From NCBI GenBank assembly GCA_963573305.1, contig OY754333.1:15862013-15926012 (forward strand): a stretch of DNA of 64,000 bases, read 5' to 3'. Below the pieces are notes generated by a model. It was not told the DNA's origin. It made no database searches and worked only from the letters and a program-made list of their open reading frames with translations. Source of the stretch: Pyrrhosoma nymphula (lineage: Eukaryota > Arthropoda > Insecta > Odonata > Coenagrionidae). Position numbers and translations under genes: made by a program. Position 1 is the stretch's first letter. Every line of letters begins with the position of its first letter. Shown here one piece after another: positions 12,554-25,059 of this stretch.

Positions 12554-15170
12554 GGGAACTGCCTTTATCTCAATATAATTTCTTCTAAATTTCGAATACA
12601 GCACCGAAAACTATAACCATACAATGATTTAATTAAGGAAAATAAATAATAAAATTTTATGTAAGTAATATTAAATTGAATAAATAAAAATATAATTCTC
12701 AAAAGGCATAAATAGATGCACTTAAATGACATGTGGTTCAAGAATGTTTTTTACGGAAAAATAATATTAAAATATGCAATTAATGACACACGATTACCGC
12801 TCCAGCCACCTTGATGCAGACTGAAATGTGGAAAGAAATTTTAGTCACGTAATATGAGCAGCACAGGCATGGTCTATTTTCCCCAATATTTATGGATCTG
12901 GAAATTGATAAACTGACAGAAGATAAATCCCAAATCTCCCAAAAGATAAAATGGAAAGCTGTGTTTTGAGATGACATGAACAAACCAACTTCGAGGGATG
13001 GAGTACCACTGCGCTTACTTTATTATGAATGATTCATGTGAATAGTCAGTAACCTTAAAACCTGCCTTCTCGAACGCGCGCTTGGAGGGAATAACAAAAC
13101 TTTCTGCAAAAAAGAAACCTGCCAATTATATGCGCATAGTTTAATGTTTTAATTAACTATAGGTCACTCTATAATTGGCGTGCGAAAAATAAACTTCACC
13201 TTCAGCCGCGAGTTCTGGGCATTATTGTCCACGGAGAGGTTTGTGGTTACCTTAAAGCGTCAAATATGACATCAGCCGCCATTTTCAAAGTCTATCTCAA
13301 CATTCACGTTAACGGTTCACGGCTGATGCCGACACATGCACATTGCGCGCCGGTAAACATTATTAATTGTTCAGCCTTCTACGTTAAGAAGGAGGCCATA
13401 ATCTTACTCATCCATTCTCATTCTACAATTAGCGCGGAAATATTTCCGCGAAATCAGTATTAACTATATTTAAAACGCTGATGCACGGAGGTGGTATCTA
13501 TACGGACGACGCCTGCCCAATGACCTAAAGCATCTTAAAACGAATTCGTGGACGTTAATGTCAATCATGATAAACGCTCCATGTTTTTGCCAGTCGCAAA
13601 CCTGACTCAGAAACATCATGATTCTATGAATCTATCAATCACCCTTCTTCGTTTACGACTATCACATCTCAATACGCAAAGGCAGCTTTCAACTTGGAAG
13701 TTTACTTACATGCAAATGATAAGTGTAGTGATTCTCGACTTGTATCACTTGTGACTTTCTGAAAATCGTTCTGCTTGCACGTTGCTTCTAGCTTATCCTA
13801 ATATAAAACAGATTTATGGAAGTAAGCATAGTATGTATGGCATTTTTGAAAATTGCCGTATTAAGGGAATCAATGTATGTGTTCACCACACACCTCCATT
13901 CCAAATGTCAGCATTGGGTTTATTTAATTTTAATTAATGAGTTAATGTATTGAACATAAAATGATTTAATTAATGAGTTAATTTAAATTTAAAATTAATT
14001 AAAGCCTACTATTATTGAATTACCTTCAATGTAGAAAGTCATCGTGAGGTTTATTAATTTCTTTTATTAAAAATTATACAAATTAGTCTGTAAAACATGT
14101 TAAGAACGAATATTAATTTATTTCTTATTTTTCAACGAAAACAAATTCATGAATTTTTCATTCAAGTAATCTCAAGCAAAAAAAATATTTAAACCTAAAA
14201 ATAAATATTAATATTCATAGCAATAAGTCCTCCAATTAATTGATTGTTCGCTCACATTTGTAATCCCCGATCACGGCCCTGTGATCGGAATTTCACCGGA
14301 TACTATGCGATATAATCACATAATCAAAATGATACATGCGGGAAAAATAAAAGCCATTCTATTTTTCGTCATGTTGAAACCGTGGTCGACAGTTTACCCA
14401 TTATAAACGTATAAATCCGTGCACGCATATCAAAGTACCTTAAAGAATATCACGTAAAGTAGTCGACGTATCTATCGATATATCAGGACATCGCATATAT
14501 CGCCAGTCACTCCACATCGCACATATCCACACAACTCAAAAGAGCTTGAGGGCAGAAATTGAACGCCCTCTCCCTCATATACCCCCATTTGTTCACCTGA
14601 GCGGCATTCCCCCTCACTTCGCCGCCGAGTGATCACCTCCTCTCATGTTTCCCGCCTTCATCCTCGCTTCCTTCACTTGACGGATCCCGGGAGCGCTCCT
14701 CAATAATCCTCACTCCTCCACATCCTATCTACGGCCTCCTCCTCAATCTCCCTATCCTTTGATCCCCCTTCGTCTCACTCATGACCTTCCTTCTTCTTCC
14801 CTTTTGTCGTATCTTATTCACATCCGTCTCCCCTTTCCAAACCCCGCTAAAACCCCATACCGAACCTGGATTCCGGGGAGAAATTGAGTAACCGAAGCAT
14901 CACGACGCGTCTTATGCCGACCCTTTCACAGTTTACTTACCACACACCTCTTCCTATCTTTTCATTATTTTCATTCAAAACAAACCTGCAGTAAGGTTTC
15001 ACCAGATGGTAAGAACAAAATACTACAGATAAATAAGCATTCCTTAAAACAAAACAGCGAACCTATAGTTACAAATGACGTCATGCATAGAAAGAAATCA
15101 CATGCACTTTATCCTTTTATTGATCTCCGTTGTCAATTTCTTTTGTAATTTTATTTTTAAACAACCTTTA
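12554..15170. other. AT-rich spacer, then C-rich spacer
   Basis: Around 12.6-14.5 kb the DNA is very AT-rich with no gene signal. Around 14.55-14.85 kb it becomes rich in C and T. No open frame resembles a known protein. The change in composition may mark the 5' flank or untranslated leader of the retroelement that follows. Confidence 0.4.
13915..14010. repeat. TTAATTAA-rich repeat block
   Basis: The phrase TTTAATTAATGAGTTAAT occurs twice (about 13930 and 13965) inside a run made almost only of A and T, with several short palindromes. It is a low-complexity repeat with no other function visible. Confidence 0.6.
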
Positions 15171-15320
15171 TTTGGTAGTTACCGGTTACTTCGGCACTGG
15201 TACTGCGATGCCTGTTTGACTCTCTGAGTTCAGTGTTCTCTCTATTCTACCGGTCTAAATTCTCCATCACTCTTAAGTCCAGCTCGCGACTCACATTCCG
15301 TACTTAGGGGACTATTTGCC

Positions 15321-16605
15321 ATGGGTCCAAAAGTCAGGGGAAAGTCCCGTAAATCACCGTCTCGGCGATCTCGATCCCGTTCGCCGGCGACTTCTTCCAC
15401 GGCTTCCGGCCTTGGTCCGGGCCAAGAACCTGTGGCGGGTAACAGCCGAGGTAGAGCTACCAGTCGTGGCCGCTCTCTCTCTCTCTCACTTTCCCTCTTC
15501 TCCGGGGAACCACCGGCCGCCGTTGCCATTCCAGAGAGCCAACAAGTTTCGGTATGCGTGCACCTTCTTACATCGCAGATCTCGTCCATAGAGCAGCGAT
15601 TTTCTCAATTATTTGAACCTCCTCCACCGGAGTGCCCGGGAATCCCCCTGGCCTCCACCCCCAAATCTTGGGCGTCCCTTCGCCGGGATCCCCCGGCAGG
15701 CTTCCTTCCTCTTCCGGCGGACGATGAATGTTTATGGGTGGCATATATCCTCAAGGACAACCTGGGCTCACAGCGCCTAACCAAGCGGGATGGCCATGAG
15801 ATTGAAACTCTTCTAGCTATATCGGCCGATTCGGGCGTTCATGGATGGGTAACAGCCATGAAACTAAACACCGGCGTGGCCGAGGTCCTCCGTGTTCCCG
15901 AGACGCTCCTCCAAGTACCAGTCTTCGTCCGCCCAGCGCCTCCTCGCGCAGCGACATACCCACTTCCGGCGCCCTCTTCCGCACCCTACAGACCGCGCGG
16001 CCCACTAGCAGCCGGGGCCGACGACAGCCGGGTCTCGCGCCCCGAGCCCCCGCACGGCGGCGCTAAGACGACGCAGCCCACGGTCACCCCACATGAAACC
16101 ACCCAGCAACCAGCTTTGCTCCACTTGCCGGACCCAGCGTCTCCGGGTCCACCGGAACGCCTTTAGGAAAAGGGCGGATGATGACCCGCAACTCTTCACG
16201 GAGTTCTTAGCCTAGCAAGACTCAGGTGAGCCAGATGATGTCATCTCTTTACCTGACTCCTTTGTCTCCACCATTCTTAGTGTGGTATCCTCCAATTCCG
16301 GGGTGAGCTCCGGCTCTTCCATATCCAGCGGTTCTTCGAGTGCCTCCGTCCGCAGCTTAGACGACTCCTTTGGTGCTTCTCATCCCTCGAGCAGCGAAAG
16401 CGACGAAGCTGACGATCCTGATGACTTGTCAGAGATGTCTAACGGCCCGATTTTCGGAGTTATTCCACCTCCTACGGGCCCAGAACTTCCACCGTTTGAG
16501 GAGATACTAGCCGTCGAAGCACCAGCACAAGGTCATCTATGCGCATGCACCATCTTCCCCCAGAGGCTGTGTTTCCATACAAAAACACCGATGTGCTGGA
16601 GCTAG
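15321..16605 (+). pseudogene. gag-like region of a DIRS-like/unclassified retroelement
   Basis: An open frame of 281 codons (15321-16166) continues, after frame changes, into an acidic serine-rich stretch (16282-16605). The first part has a basic SR/RS-rich N-terminus (KVRGKSRKSPSRRSRSRS) and a CT microsatellite that encodes alternating S and L. A folded-looking middle follows (about residues 85-190, DDECLWVAYILKDNLGSQRL), then a proline-rich tail. This composition and its place just before a reverse transcriptase suggest a nucleic-acid-binding gag-like protein, but I see no zinc knuckle and no diagnostic domain. GC content is far above the surroundings. A premature stop follows the long frame, with another near 16214, so the gene is broken. 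The start at 15321 is the first ATG of the long frame. Confidence 0.55.
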
Positions 16606-17422
16606 TGATTGTGGGGGCAAATGTCCCAAAGCCTAGAAATGCATCTCATTTCTTTGCTTCTTCTCCATTATTCATTACATTATCCAATTACTTAAGTGCT
16701 TTGTGTGACGCGGGCGTTCTGAAACGCGCCAAACCCACGCATTCCGGGCGCGCCTTATCCCTAATGCCTCCGGTGGAGTGTGTCTTATCCATGGCTTGTC
16801 CCCATGGACAAAATTCCATGAAAACCGAAATTTCAGTTGAAGGACGCCGCATCTGCGATGCGGGCACTCCCGTGCAATAGTTTTCTAGTAAAACTTGATC
16901 TCGAACAAGCTTTCTTCCAAATTCTCATTCTGCTGGATCATCGAAAATTTGATGGTGTTCGTTTTGGTGGTGATTCATACGTTTTTCAAAGATTTCCCAC
17001 GGGTCATAGTCTGGCCCCAGTAATTCTACAACGCTGGGCCAGGGCAGTGGCGAAAGAAATTTTAGCCCCGTTCGGTGTCACCATGATACCGTACTTAAGA
17101 CGACTGGCTCCTTGTGCTTCCAAATTGTGATGAAGTTTTAGTGACAAGAATTTAACTAATTTTAGAAGATGACCTGGGTATAACCCTGAATAGGGATAAA
17201 TGTGTTTTAACGCCAGTGACGAGGCTCAATTACTTATATGTGAAAATTGATACCTACCAGCAGTCTTTAAGACTGTCTTCCGCTTCGTTGACGATGCTAC
17301 GCACTTATATTAACATTTTACCGCGTGTTCGCGCTGTTGACGTGCCCAAAATTGCGGGCTATGTTTCCTGGGTCTGTTTTATTTTGCAACTACCATACTT
17401 TTTGATTAAGTACTGTTTTTAA
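16606..17422 (+). pseudogene. Reverse transcriptase of a DIRS-like/LTR-type retroelement (broken)
   Basis: Three overlapping frames carry one reverse transcriptase. An N-terminal part (LCDAGVLKRAKPTHSG, near 16700) precedes the palm block with its first aspartate (LVKLDLEQAFFQI, about 16888-16926). Next come HRKFDGVRFGGDSYVFQRF and GHSLAP (about 16938-17013). The YxDD catalytic box falls at 17092-17104 but is split by one extra base near 17095-17098, so the reading frame there is wrong. The domain resumes after 17160 (LGITLNRDKCVLTP) and ends at 17422. The 'F..G..HSLAP' and 'LG..LN..K..LTP' blocks resemble DIRS-type enzymes more than Ty3/Gypsy. No tyrosine recombinase or terminal repeat was found to confirm this. 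Several stops make it inactive. Confidence 0.7.
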
Positions 17423-17446
17423 CGTAATACTAAATGGTTAAAATAT

Positions 17447-17668
17447 GTGTGGGACGCTGACATGTTCTCCAACGAAAGGTTCTTTTCTTCTCTGTCGGTA
17501 CAAGTAGATGTATACGTTGACGCCACGCCTTGGCAATGGGCGGTGGTTGTACCAAGCATAGACTTAACACATTCAGAGGCTTTCTTACGCCAACAGCCAA
17601 TATATTGCAGAAGCCTACGTAAAAAAATTATATCCCCTTTTATTTATAACTTCATTTTGATATTTTGA
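17447..17668 (+). pseudogene. RNase H-like start of the same retroelement
   Basis: A 73-codon frame directly after the reverse transcriptase contains VDVYVDATPWQWAVVVP and HSEAFLRQQPIYC. These have the shape of the first strands and first catalytic aspartate of an RNase H fold. The 'DATP..WAVV' wording is less usual for DIRS or Gypsy elements and recalls other reverse-transcribing families, so the lineage is open. The rest of the domain is missing, and the frame runs out in AT-rich sequence at 17668. I found no integrase, recombinase or terminal repeat downstream, so the element is 3'-truncated. Confidence 0.5.
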
Positions 17669-19380
17669 ATACTTTATTAAGCTATATCCACCACTTGTCT
17701 GACATCACGCACAATCGTGTGGGTTCCAATGAACTGACCTCGTAACTACATAACCTTATGAACACTTAAACGGCTTTATCATAATTGAGTTTTCTTTTGA
17801 TTTATTCATTATTGATGACTGCAGCCAGTTTGATCATTAAGGATAAGTTCTAGCATTTGAGTGGGCATTGTGTGGTCCTTGTAAACTATGTAAAGAGTGT
17901 TATGCTCTTTCATCGAGATATCTCAATTTTCGACTTAAAAAAATAGCCTCTTTCGCCAATTCATCCTTTGAGTCCCATAAAAGGTCGTCTAAATTTCATA
18001 TTCCGGTCCCCTCTCGTTTGTGATTACCTAACATTCTCTCATATACTCCCATCTCCAGCTTCCAAATCCCCCAAAAAATCCCTTGTACACACTTCCTGGC
18101 CTTTATCCAATTTCCTTATAGAAATCTCCTATTCCCGGCCTTTCTAATATATATATCCCTTCATATTCCACTCAGCCCAGAAATTTTATCTTATTGGTAG
18201 AAGAAGATGCGATAAAAGGATTTTTATTTTATTAGGGAAGATGGCTCAATCTCGTAAAAAATTCACCACAGGAGAATGAGAAGTCCACAGGAACAGAATC
18301 ACCGTCTATTGATGCACTAAGGACCGTCTTTAAAGTCGCGACGCAATATATTGTTCCCCGTAGTGCGCAAAGCTAAAAAAACTCACAATTACTTTAACAC
18401 ACGGAAATTCAATGAAATGTTTATCCATCTAGATCCGCGGGTGACTTAATATTGACCCATCACTATCTTTTGCCCTCATCAGTCAATGGATAGTCAATGA
18501 ATCAGTTATTATAAGATAAATCATTCAGCAGTCAATATGCTTTATCGTTGATTTTAGCGAAAAATACGCATATTATCAATGCTTGCAATTAATTATCAGG
18601 GAAATAATTGGCCCCTTAAATGACAAATTTAGCATCTATAAACATATTCGCGGAGGTTTCATAAAATGTTACCGAATCTGGATTTTATTTCTCACCGGCT
18701 TTATACCACGGATGTGAATTACTTATTTACAAAAATATACTGTTGATTACTTCGTAAAAAAGATACAACAGAACTTCAGTGCACTCACCAGTTTAGATCG
18801 TGACGTCAGTGAGAGGGAAGCATGGAAATGTAATGGCGTGAAAGGACCTTAGTTACGGTAACTGTAACTGTGACAAAAAGGAAAGGCGGCTCCACATCTA
18901 GTTACGGCCTTAGTTACTACCAGGGCTACATGGTTCATGGTTTTACATAAGAATTTAGCGTATAACGGTGACTCTAACCTCAACAAGTGGTACCCGTGGG
19001 AGAATTTTGGTTCCTCTGAACGTGGTTCCACGTTTGCGGCACCTGACTTGAAACTCCTCGCTGGCAAGTGGCACCATGTTCTGCAATATCTCTTCCTATG
19101 TTTCTGCTCATATCTATCACTTCCTCATCTCATATTGTAAAAAAAAGATATGTCCATGCTAGTTATAAAATAATAATTAAGTAGTGAATGCAAAACGAAT
19201 AGTCATCGATTAAATCCAATTATTGATTCAAAGATTCGTAAAATGTATTAATAATCAGTAATTCAAAATTAAAACAACCGCCATTTCCGGTAAATTTGGT
19301 CTCGTCTAAGGCTTGGCTTGAGTAAATATTTGGAGGAAAAGTTGCTGAAATGTTTATTGGAATGTACGTACCTTCGTATG
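17669..19380. other. AT-rich stretch without recognisable genes
   Basis: I searched by eye for a tyrosine recombinase, integrase or terminal repeat belonging to the retroelement on the left and found none. Open frames are at most 72 codons and unrecognised. Confidence 0.4.
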
Positions 19381-19384
19381 GTGT

Positions 19385-19700
19385 GAAAACGTGGATTTTG
19401 AGAAAAAGAGGACTAGAGGATGCTGAGAATGTTTGAGAACTGGATAAGGAAGAGAAAAGAGATACAAAGGATGACGGAAAAGGTGTCAGACGATCAAGTG
19501 AGAAGGCATGGTGGGTGAGGAGAGCGTTTGAGGAAATTAGGAGAAGACGGAGTGGTTGAAATAGGTAATGAAAGCCGATTGGTTGCTGAAAACCGTTGTA
19601 GAGGATAGGATTTTGGGAAAGTTGGAGAGGGTAGGAAAGAGAATAAGCTTTGGAATAGGAAGAGTGATAAAATTGGTGGCGGGATAAAGAAATATATCAT
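19385..19700 (+). pseudogene. RTE-type non-LTR C-terminal relic
   Basis: The plus strand shows, across changing frames, VPSYGVKTWILRKRGLED followed by EEIRRRRSG and a GNESRLVAEN-like stretch. This matches the order 'ALYGSETWTLR..RRLEAFE...IRRRR..W...EGR' seen in RTE-type C-terminal regions, including the copy at 1.7-4.6 kb. Only this tail survives, as expected for a 5'-truncated insertion, and it is full of stops. It faces a similar tail on the other strand about 200 bases away. Confidence 0.5.
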
Positions 19701-19914
19701 GTACGGAATTCGGGGATTGCAACTGTATGAGTCTACTAGATGTTGACTGTCTACACTTTAAACCTAAAACAACTGGTGAATTCTCCTAATAAGGGCTGGA
19801 AACCTCAAGAAAATAACGTGTGTTTACGGAAAACATTACCTTAAGAAAAGTCGTGGAATTATAAACTCTAAGGATAGGATATATTTCACAAAAGATCTGG
19901 CATCTAACTTTTAA

Positions 19915-20190
19915 TGCCTTCTCAGAATCTCCGCCACTATCTCTATTTCATCTTTCACCATATCCAAACTTCCCCTCTCCATCCTTCTCCAAACACGCAC
20001 CTCTAAGTCCTCCAGCCTACGTACATTCTCTCCCCGAAATAATGCAGTTTACGACCCATACAGCGCCAGGCTCCATATTAGAATTTTCACCAATCTTTTC
20101 TTTACATCTCTCCTCAAAACTACTCTAGTCAATTTCTTTTCTTCGACAATGCTTCCTTACCTAGGGCAAAAATAACGACGATCTCTCCTG
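19915..20190 (-). pseudogene. RTE-type non-LTR C-terminal relic
   Basis: Minus-strand reading gives RRDVKKRLVKILIWSLALYG, then ENVRRLEDLEVRVWRRMERG. This is clearly the same C-terminal block as the 1.7-4.6 kb element (ALYGSDTW, RRLEAFEMWVWRRIEK), with one in-frame stop after ALYGS. It ends near 19915 in a diverged NEEVL-like region. The fragment lies tail-to-tail with the plus-strand relic at 19.4-19.7 kb. Confidence 0.7.
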
Positions 20191-21255
20191 AAAAATAAAT
20201 GATCTAACACCTTCATCTAGAGTGCATTATTTATACACTATGTTAAGTATGACTCTCGCTCTAAAATCATTAACCTGATGGTCAGTTCGGCAGACGAGGG
20301 TTAGATCTCATCTCGTACTAAGCTTAATTGGGTGAAAAAATCATAAACTCTGACTAAAATGGAAGGATTACCTTCCCCTGTTTGCTTTGCCCAGTCACCT
20401 GCGCTATCCCACGAATATTTGGAACACAGATAATCATGCCACGAAGATTTAGTATTGGTATTCAAAGACAAGTCACTTTGATCCTGTGCTATGAAAAACC
20501 TGAATTAAACAAAACCAACCCACCCGTATTTTTTAAAATGTCTTTTGGGCTATGTATTTTTGAGGTTTTGGTAGGTTTAAAAGTGTTGTGTTTTAGTGTC
20601 TTGTGGTGTCCAATTTTTTTCTCTTTTGGAGTCAAACTTCCTATATTGCTAGTTTCCCATAGATTCATACATATATACAATTTTTAATTTAAGTTTTAAT
20701 GTGCACAATAGTTTGCTACTCTCTGTGTTTACCGAATAGTAAAAATTTACAGTAATTTAAGCCTTGGAAGGTACAGAGTATTAGATAATTATTTGAAGTA
20801 TCCAATAAATCTGACTTATGATTATAACTTCATGCTCACATAATGAGACAACATACTGTAGGTAATATTAGGATGCACAATTTATAATTTTTCCAAACTC
20901 TTGAATTTTACTGAACCCTGGCAACTACCAACCTGGTATAACCTACTAACTCAAGTTATCAAATGAAGGTATTAGAAATTGGTTTTAGCAGTCTTCTCAT
21001 ACCTAATCAAATAATATGTCCCGGTGTGAATTCAGCCAGTCAATAGTGTTCTGGCGCTCTCTTCCATATGCTCCAATTTTGATGCCAGCGCTAATGTTAA
21101 GATACGGACCAAAACATTTTTGAACCGGCATTATTTACTTTTTGGATAATTTACAGGTAAAATGGATTGATAACACAAATTGTATAAATAGGTAGCTTAC
21201 TTCGCCTCGTTAGTTTTGAGTATGAATTTCATTTTTCACACGGATGATGAATGCG
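20191..21255. other. AT-rich stretch, no gene seen
   Basis: A 101-codon plus-strand frame at 20382-20687 overlaps a 63-codon frame on the other strand. It is hydrophobic and T-rich and resembles nothing I know, so I treat it as a chance frame. Confidence 0.4.
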
Positions 21256-21261
21256 TAAGGG

Positions 21262-21425
21262 GGTCGTTGTGGCCTAGTGGGTAGAGCGCTGGCCACATAC
21301 TTGAGGTTTCCCGGTTCAAGTCCGGTTGAAGACCCTCTGGGAACCACCTCCTAAAATCATTAACAGGGTGCGACTGCCTTATTGAAAAATTAGTACTGCC
21401 TTATTATTATTACCTGCTTCATTGG
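21262..21425 (+). repeat. tRNA-derived SINE
   Basis: The head reads GGGTCGTTGTGGCCTAGTGG (A box TGGCCTAGTGGG), and the B box is GGTTCAAGTCC about 40 bases on, at tRNA spacing. The 5' GGGTC can pair with GACCC after the B box as an acceptor-like stem, but an anticodon arm is not clear. An unrelated body follows, ending in a short (ATT)n run near 21410. This is the standard build of a tRNA-derived SINE with polymerase III promoter boxes. Confidence 0.65.
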
Positions 21426-24400
21426 AAATCGCAGGTGGCCCAGGGAAAGGAACTGCCCAAAGAAATGAACTGAATTTCTAACGCTAATGGCTTAGTACGG
21501 AGTGAGCTTTAATCTCACCTTTCAAAACCAATCTTCGGGTTGAAACACTGAGAGATTGAGCGATGAATAAGCTCCAATTTTATAGTTAAAAATAGAAATA
21601 AGCAAAAGATACGTTTCTTTTTTTTCTAAACGTAATTCAGATAGATATATCCTTTATTTATTATGATTAATTTGCAATCTCATCAAAAGAGCCATTTTAC
21701 ACAAAATAGTACCTGAAAATTTTAAGCGTACATATTATTAAAAAATTGGAAAACTGAGTATATGCAGAAAAAGAGAAAATTATATAGCCGAAATGAAAAC
21801 TTTCTTGGCAAGAATTATGGAAATATTTTTCAATTTTCGTAATAAATATTGCTTGACTACTTATTTACAAAACCTCACATTAAATTTCTGTATAGGTTTT
21901 ATTTTAAGGTTTTAATCTGCACCAAGAATAATTTGAGTATAACTGGGAAACTTGAATTATCCACCCGATTACTTTTATTTTATCGACCACTGTTTCCACA
22001 CTTTTGCGTCATTGTTATTACATAGTTTATTTCATAATTGATCTTTCACGGTATTTTCCTTATTTACTCCTATTTGATTTACTGATTTCAAAAGGCCGTT
22101 ACATCCCAGAAAATACCCAAACATTTGCCTCTCTTACTACGTAATTTTTATTATAAGTCTTTTCTACACCAATGGTTTTTAGAGCATCACGATTATATCG
22201 GTCTTTATTGGTATTCACCAGCTTTATATTTTGTTTACTTTGGAACGTTAAGTTGAGTGAAATGGGAGATTTATGTCAAACATACATTCGGTAAGTTATG
22301 GATATTTATTTATTCTGTTTTTTTTTGTTTTCTTGAACTACATGAGTTATATGCGTCCAGAATGAGGAGGGTAAAACCGAGTATCACGGCATTCTCAGGT
22401 TTATTTACCCGTAAGGAAAAACCTTTGTCGAGAGTGGGGAAGTGAAGGAAAAATTGAAAGCAAAACCCAAAGCAAAGGCAACAAGGTAAACCACTTCCGT
22501 CTACAATGACCCGGAGACCATCCCCACTCCCCCTTCTCACATTCCTCCCTCCAATCTGCACCACCATCTCTTTAAATCACTCCCACCCCTTATCACCTGA
22601 AATCCCACCGGCCACATTCACTCCAGCCTCCGGATGGCAGCACCTCCTCACCCCCCACACCAGAGCCACTTTCTACACCGTCGTTCCTTCAAATTCGGTT
22701 CCATCCAACCCACTTCACATTCAGCTCAATATCTTTCTCACTCCTCACGCCTTTTCTTCCGTCTCTCCCTCTATATACCGTGCAACAATGCACCAAACTC
22801 AACAGTACTACAAACTGCGTTCCAAGTACCATGAACTCTTATGATGGATTACTCCTCAATGCACAACCACCTTTTTCATAAACTGCTATGATTTCAGACT
22901 CTATGAACGAGGTGTAGGACATATACTGAGTAAGATGAAGAGAGAAGTTAATTTGGTAGAATGGGCCCCGCGCATTGAAAGGTTTTGAGTATTTTTACGC
23001 ACTTCCATTTTAACCTACCTTAACCGGTAGATTACCGGTAGATTAGGTAGATTATTAATAATAGTTTCTAGAAAACTATTCTGCATTCAAATATGTTCAG
23101 AAATATTATCATGTATCAACGACAACCCCTACCCTGATTCCTCTAATTTCGGTTCATCAGTGGTATAACGGATCGAATTAATGCGGTAGGTTGAGCGGTT
23201 TAATGACCTAAATATCCACCTGTACTATCAAATCATATGGCTGCATATATTATCTTCTTTTAATGTTTGATTTGCATACAGATCATTGGGAACAGCATTA
23301 CCTCTAAATGCTTTAATTACGAATCAACCCGGTATGAATACAGTATGTAGAAGCATCATCGTGCAGCAGAACTAATTATTAGAGCCCAAAAAAGCAAGGC
23401 TTTTTCAAATATGTTACTAAATTCTCTAAATTTTGACGGCGATATTCTCTCAAACTGCAAAAATTAATTGAACTATCAAAGAACAGATAAAAATTTAGCA
23501 ACTAAAACATTAATTTTTTATTTTATTCCACTCATTGATGACAGATTGATTAAATTTGTACACCATAATTCGACTATGGACCAATGACATATGACTCTCA
23601 GTTGTTTTGCAGTCCTTTATTAATAGGAGGTAAATTTATAGTTTTTATTTTAATAGAAAGTAGTTAATAAGTTTTTTTATTGAAAATACCGGTATACTCT
23701 AACGGATTACGGTTTTAGAGCAAAACCGTAGTTGACCTATTTGTATGGTGAAGGGAAGTGAGGAATACAGTTAAAATAAGCGGTTGCCATTATTTATAAA
23801 GGCCCATCATCCGAAAACTTTTTAAAAGGGCTGTGCAACTGAATTTTATTTCCACATTACTGAATCTATAAACTGTGCTCTCATATTTGCATGGTGACGA
23901 CGCGACGAGACTCTTCATGAGGAAAATTCATTGGCAAGTGGCATAAAAATGACGTGGATCTTTCACCGCTGACGTTCTCAAGCTCTGTAGCGGAGGAAAA
24001 ACTAGGAACGCAAGAAAGTCTACCGACTGCAGTAATACACGGTGACGAGCGATATCAGACGATGAAGACACCTTATCAAGTAAATCCATAGCACTTAGTA
24101 CATAAGTACAATCGGTGGATTAACCTGCTTGGGTAACACAAGATTATCCATCAATAAAAAAATAATTTTCCTTGTCAGGTATTTGAATTTGCTCTAAGAG
24201 CTAATCGCAATGAGCCTCTATGATAGATAAATTGGTTAAAGTCCTCACCGTAACTTTTGGAAATTTGTGCCTAGATATCATCTCGAGGGTCAGTCATTTC
24301 TTTCGTTGTGAATTTTGCACGTTCGTTAGTTAAGGCGCAAGTGTCATATATTCAGGCAAATGTCACCTCATGACAGTATTTTCATGCTCTTTATAATGTA

Positions 24401-24430
24401 CCGATAGTGGAAGCTTCATTAACTTTATAG
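21426..24430. other. AT-rich stretch without recognisable genes
   Basis: It contains the phrase CCAATCTTCGGGTTGA at about 21526, also seen at the end of a non-LTR tail at 25.19 kb. There is a short GGTAGATTA tandem near 23.03 kb. The C-rich frames at 22.5-22.85 kb are compositional. No host exon could be supported. Confidence 0.4.
23025..23056. repeat. Short tandem repeat (CCGGTAGATTA)
   Basis: CCGGTAGATTA occurs twice in a row, followed by a shortened GGTAGATTA. It is a minor tandem duplication in non-coding DNA. Confidence 0.7.
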
Positions 24431-24461
24431 CAATGTTGTTCATTGTACATATTTGTGATAA

Positions 24462-24518
24462 AACCCCATGCCACACCCCTTTGAGGTGGCTTCAAGGGTA
24501 TTATGTAGATGTTGATGT
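24462..24518 (-). repeat. Interspersed repeat, copy 1 (ACATCTACATAATAC...AAGCCAC)
   Basis: On the minus strand: CAACATCTACATAATACCC, then TTGAAGCCACCTCAAAGGGG and TGTGGCATGGGGT. The same layout is found on the plus strand at 58.53 kb. I recognise it as a dispersed insect repeat of the form 'ATCTACATAATACTCCGC AAGCCAC...GTGTGTGGC'. It overlaps a 97-codon open frame at 24433-24726 that I do not accept as a gene. Confidence 0.5.
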
Positions 24519-25059
24519 GGGAATGCTCAAATTTTCAATTACCAATGCGATGGGAGTCTGGAGAGGCATTGACCTCTGTGGCAATGCCGTTGGGTTACTC
24601 TGGAGAGCAATGAACTCATCCATGACGAATACGAATACTTCCTCACCCACTGACGAATCACTGTGCCGCTTAGCTCTATTACTTGACAAATACATTTCCG
24701 AATCCACCGCTAACAGCAGAGCATAATTGATCGATACTTAAGGCGAAGTTTCTCTGGTAAACCTTAGTAGTCACGCCGAAGTTTCCACGATCCGTGCATC
24801 TAAATCATCCACGAATTGAGAACTCGCTCTAAATCTTGAGCATACGTGACTACTAGCTTGGTGCGTCTTACACTACAAGACCAAAGAAGGCCTAACTACA
24901 AGAAAATATGCCAAAAATCGATGTTCTCCAGATATTTTCACAGTTAAAATAGTCGTAGTGAGTAAGCAGTAAATTTTTTACACTCAGTAATAATCGTTCC
25001 AAGTTACAGAAAGTTTCCCCGAGGCGCTAAAAAACATTCTGAGTCTTATAATGCTCAAG

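Noticed and set aside
17447..17668. Endogenous hepadnavirus-like sequence
   Set aside because: Only the short 'DATP' wording points that way. The RT blocks and gag-like region look more like a DIRS/LTR-type retroelement.
21262..21345. Functional tRNA gene
   Set aside because: A and B boxes are good but no proper anticodon arm, and a SINE body with an ATT run follows.
24433..24726. 97-codon plus-strand frame
   Set aside because: Overlaps an interspersed repeat whose second copy lies at 58.5 kb, and a frame on the other strand.
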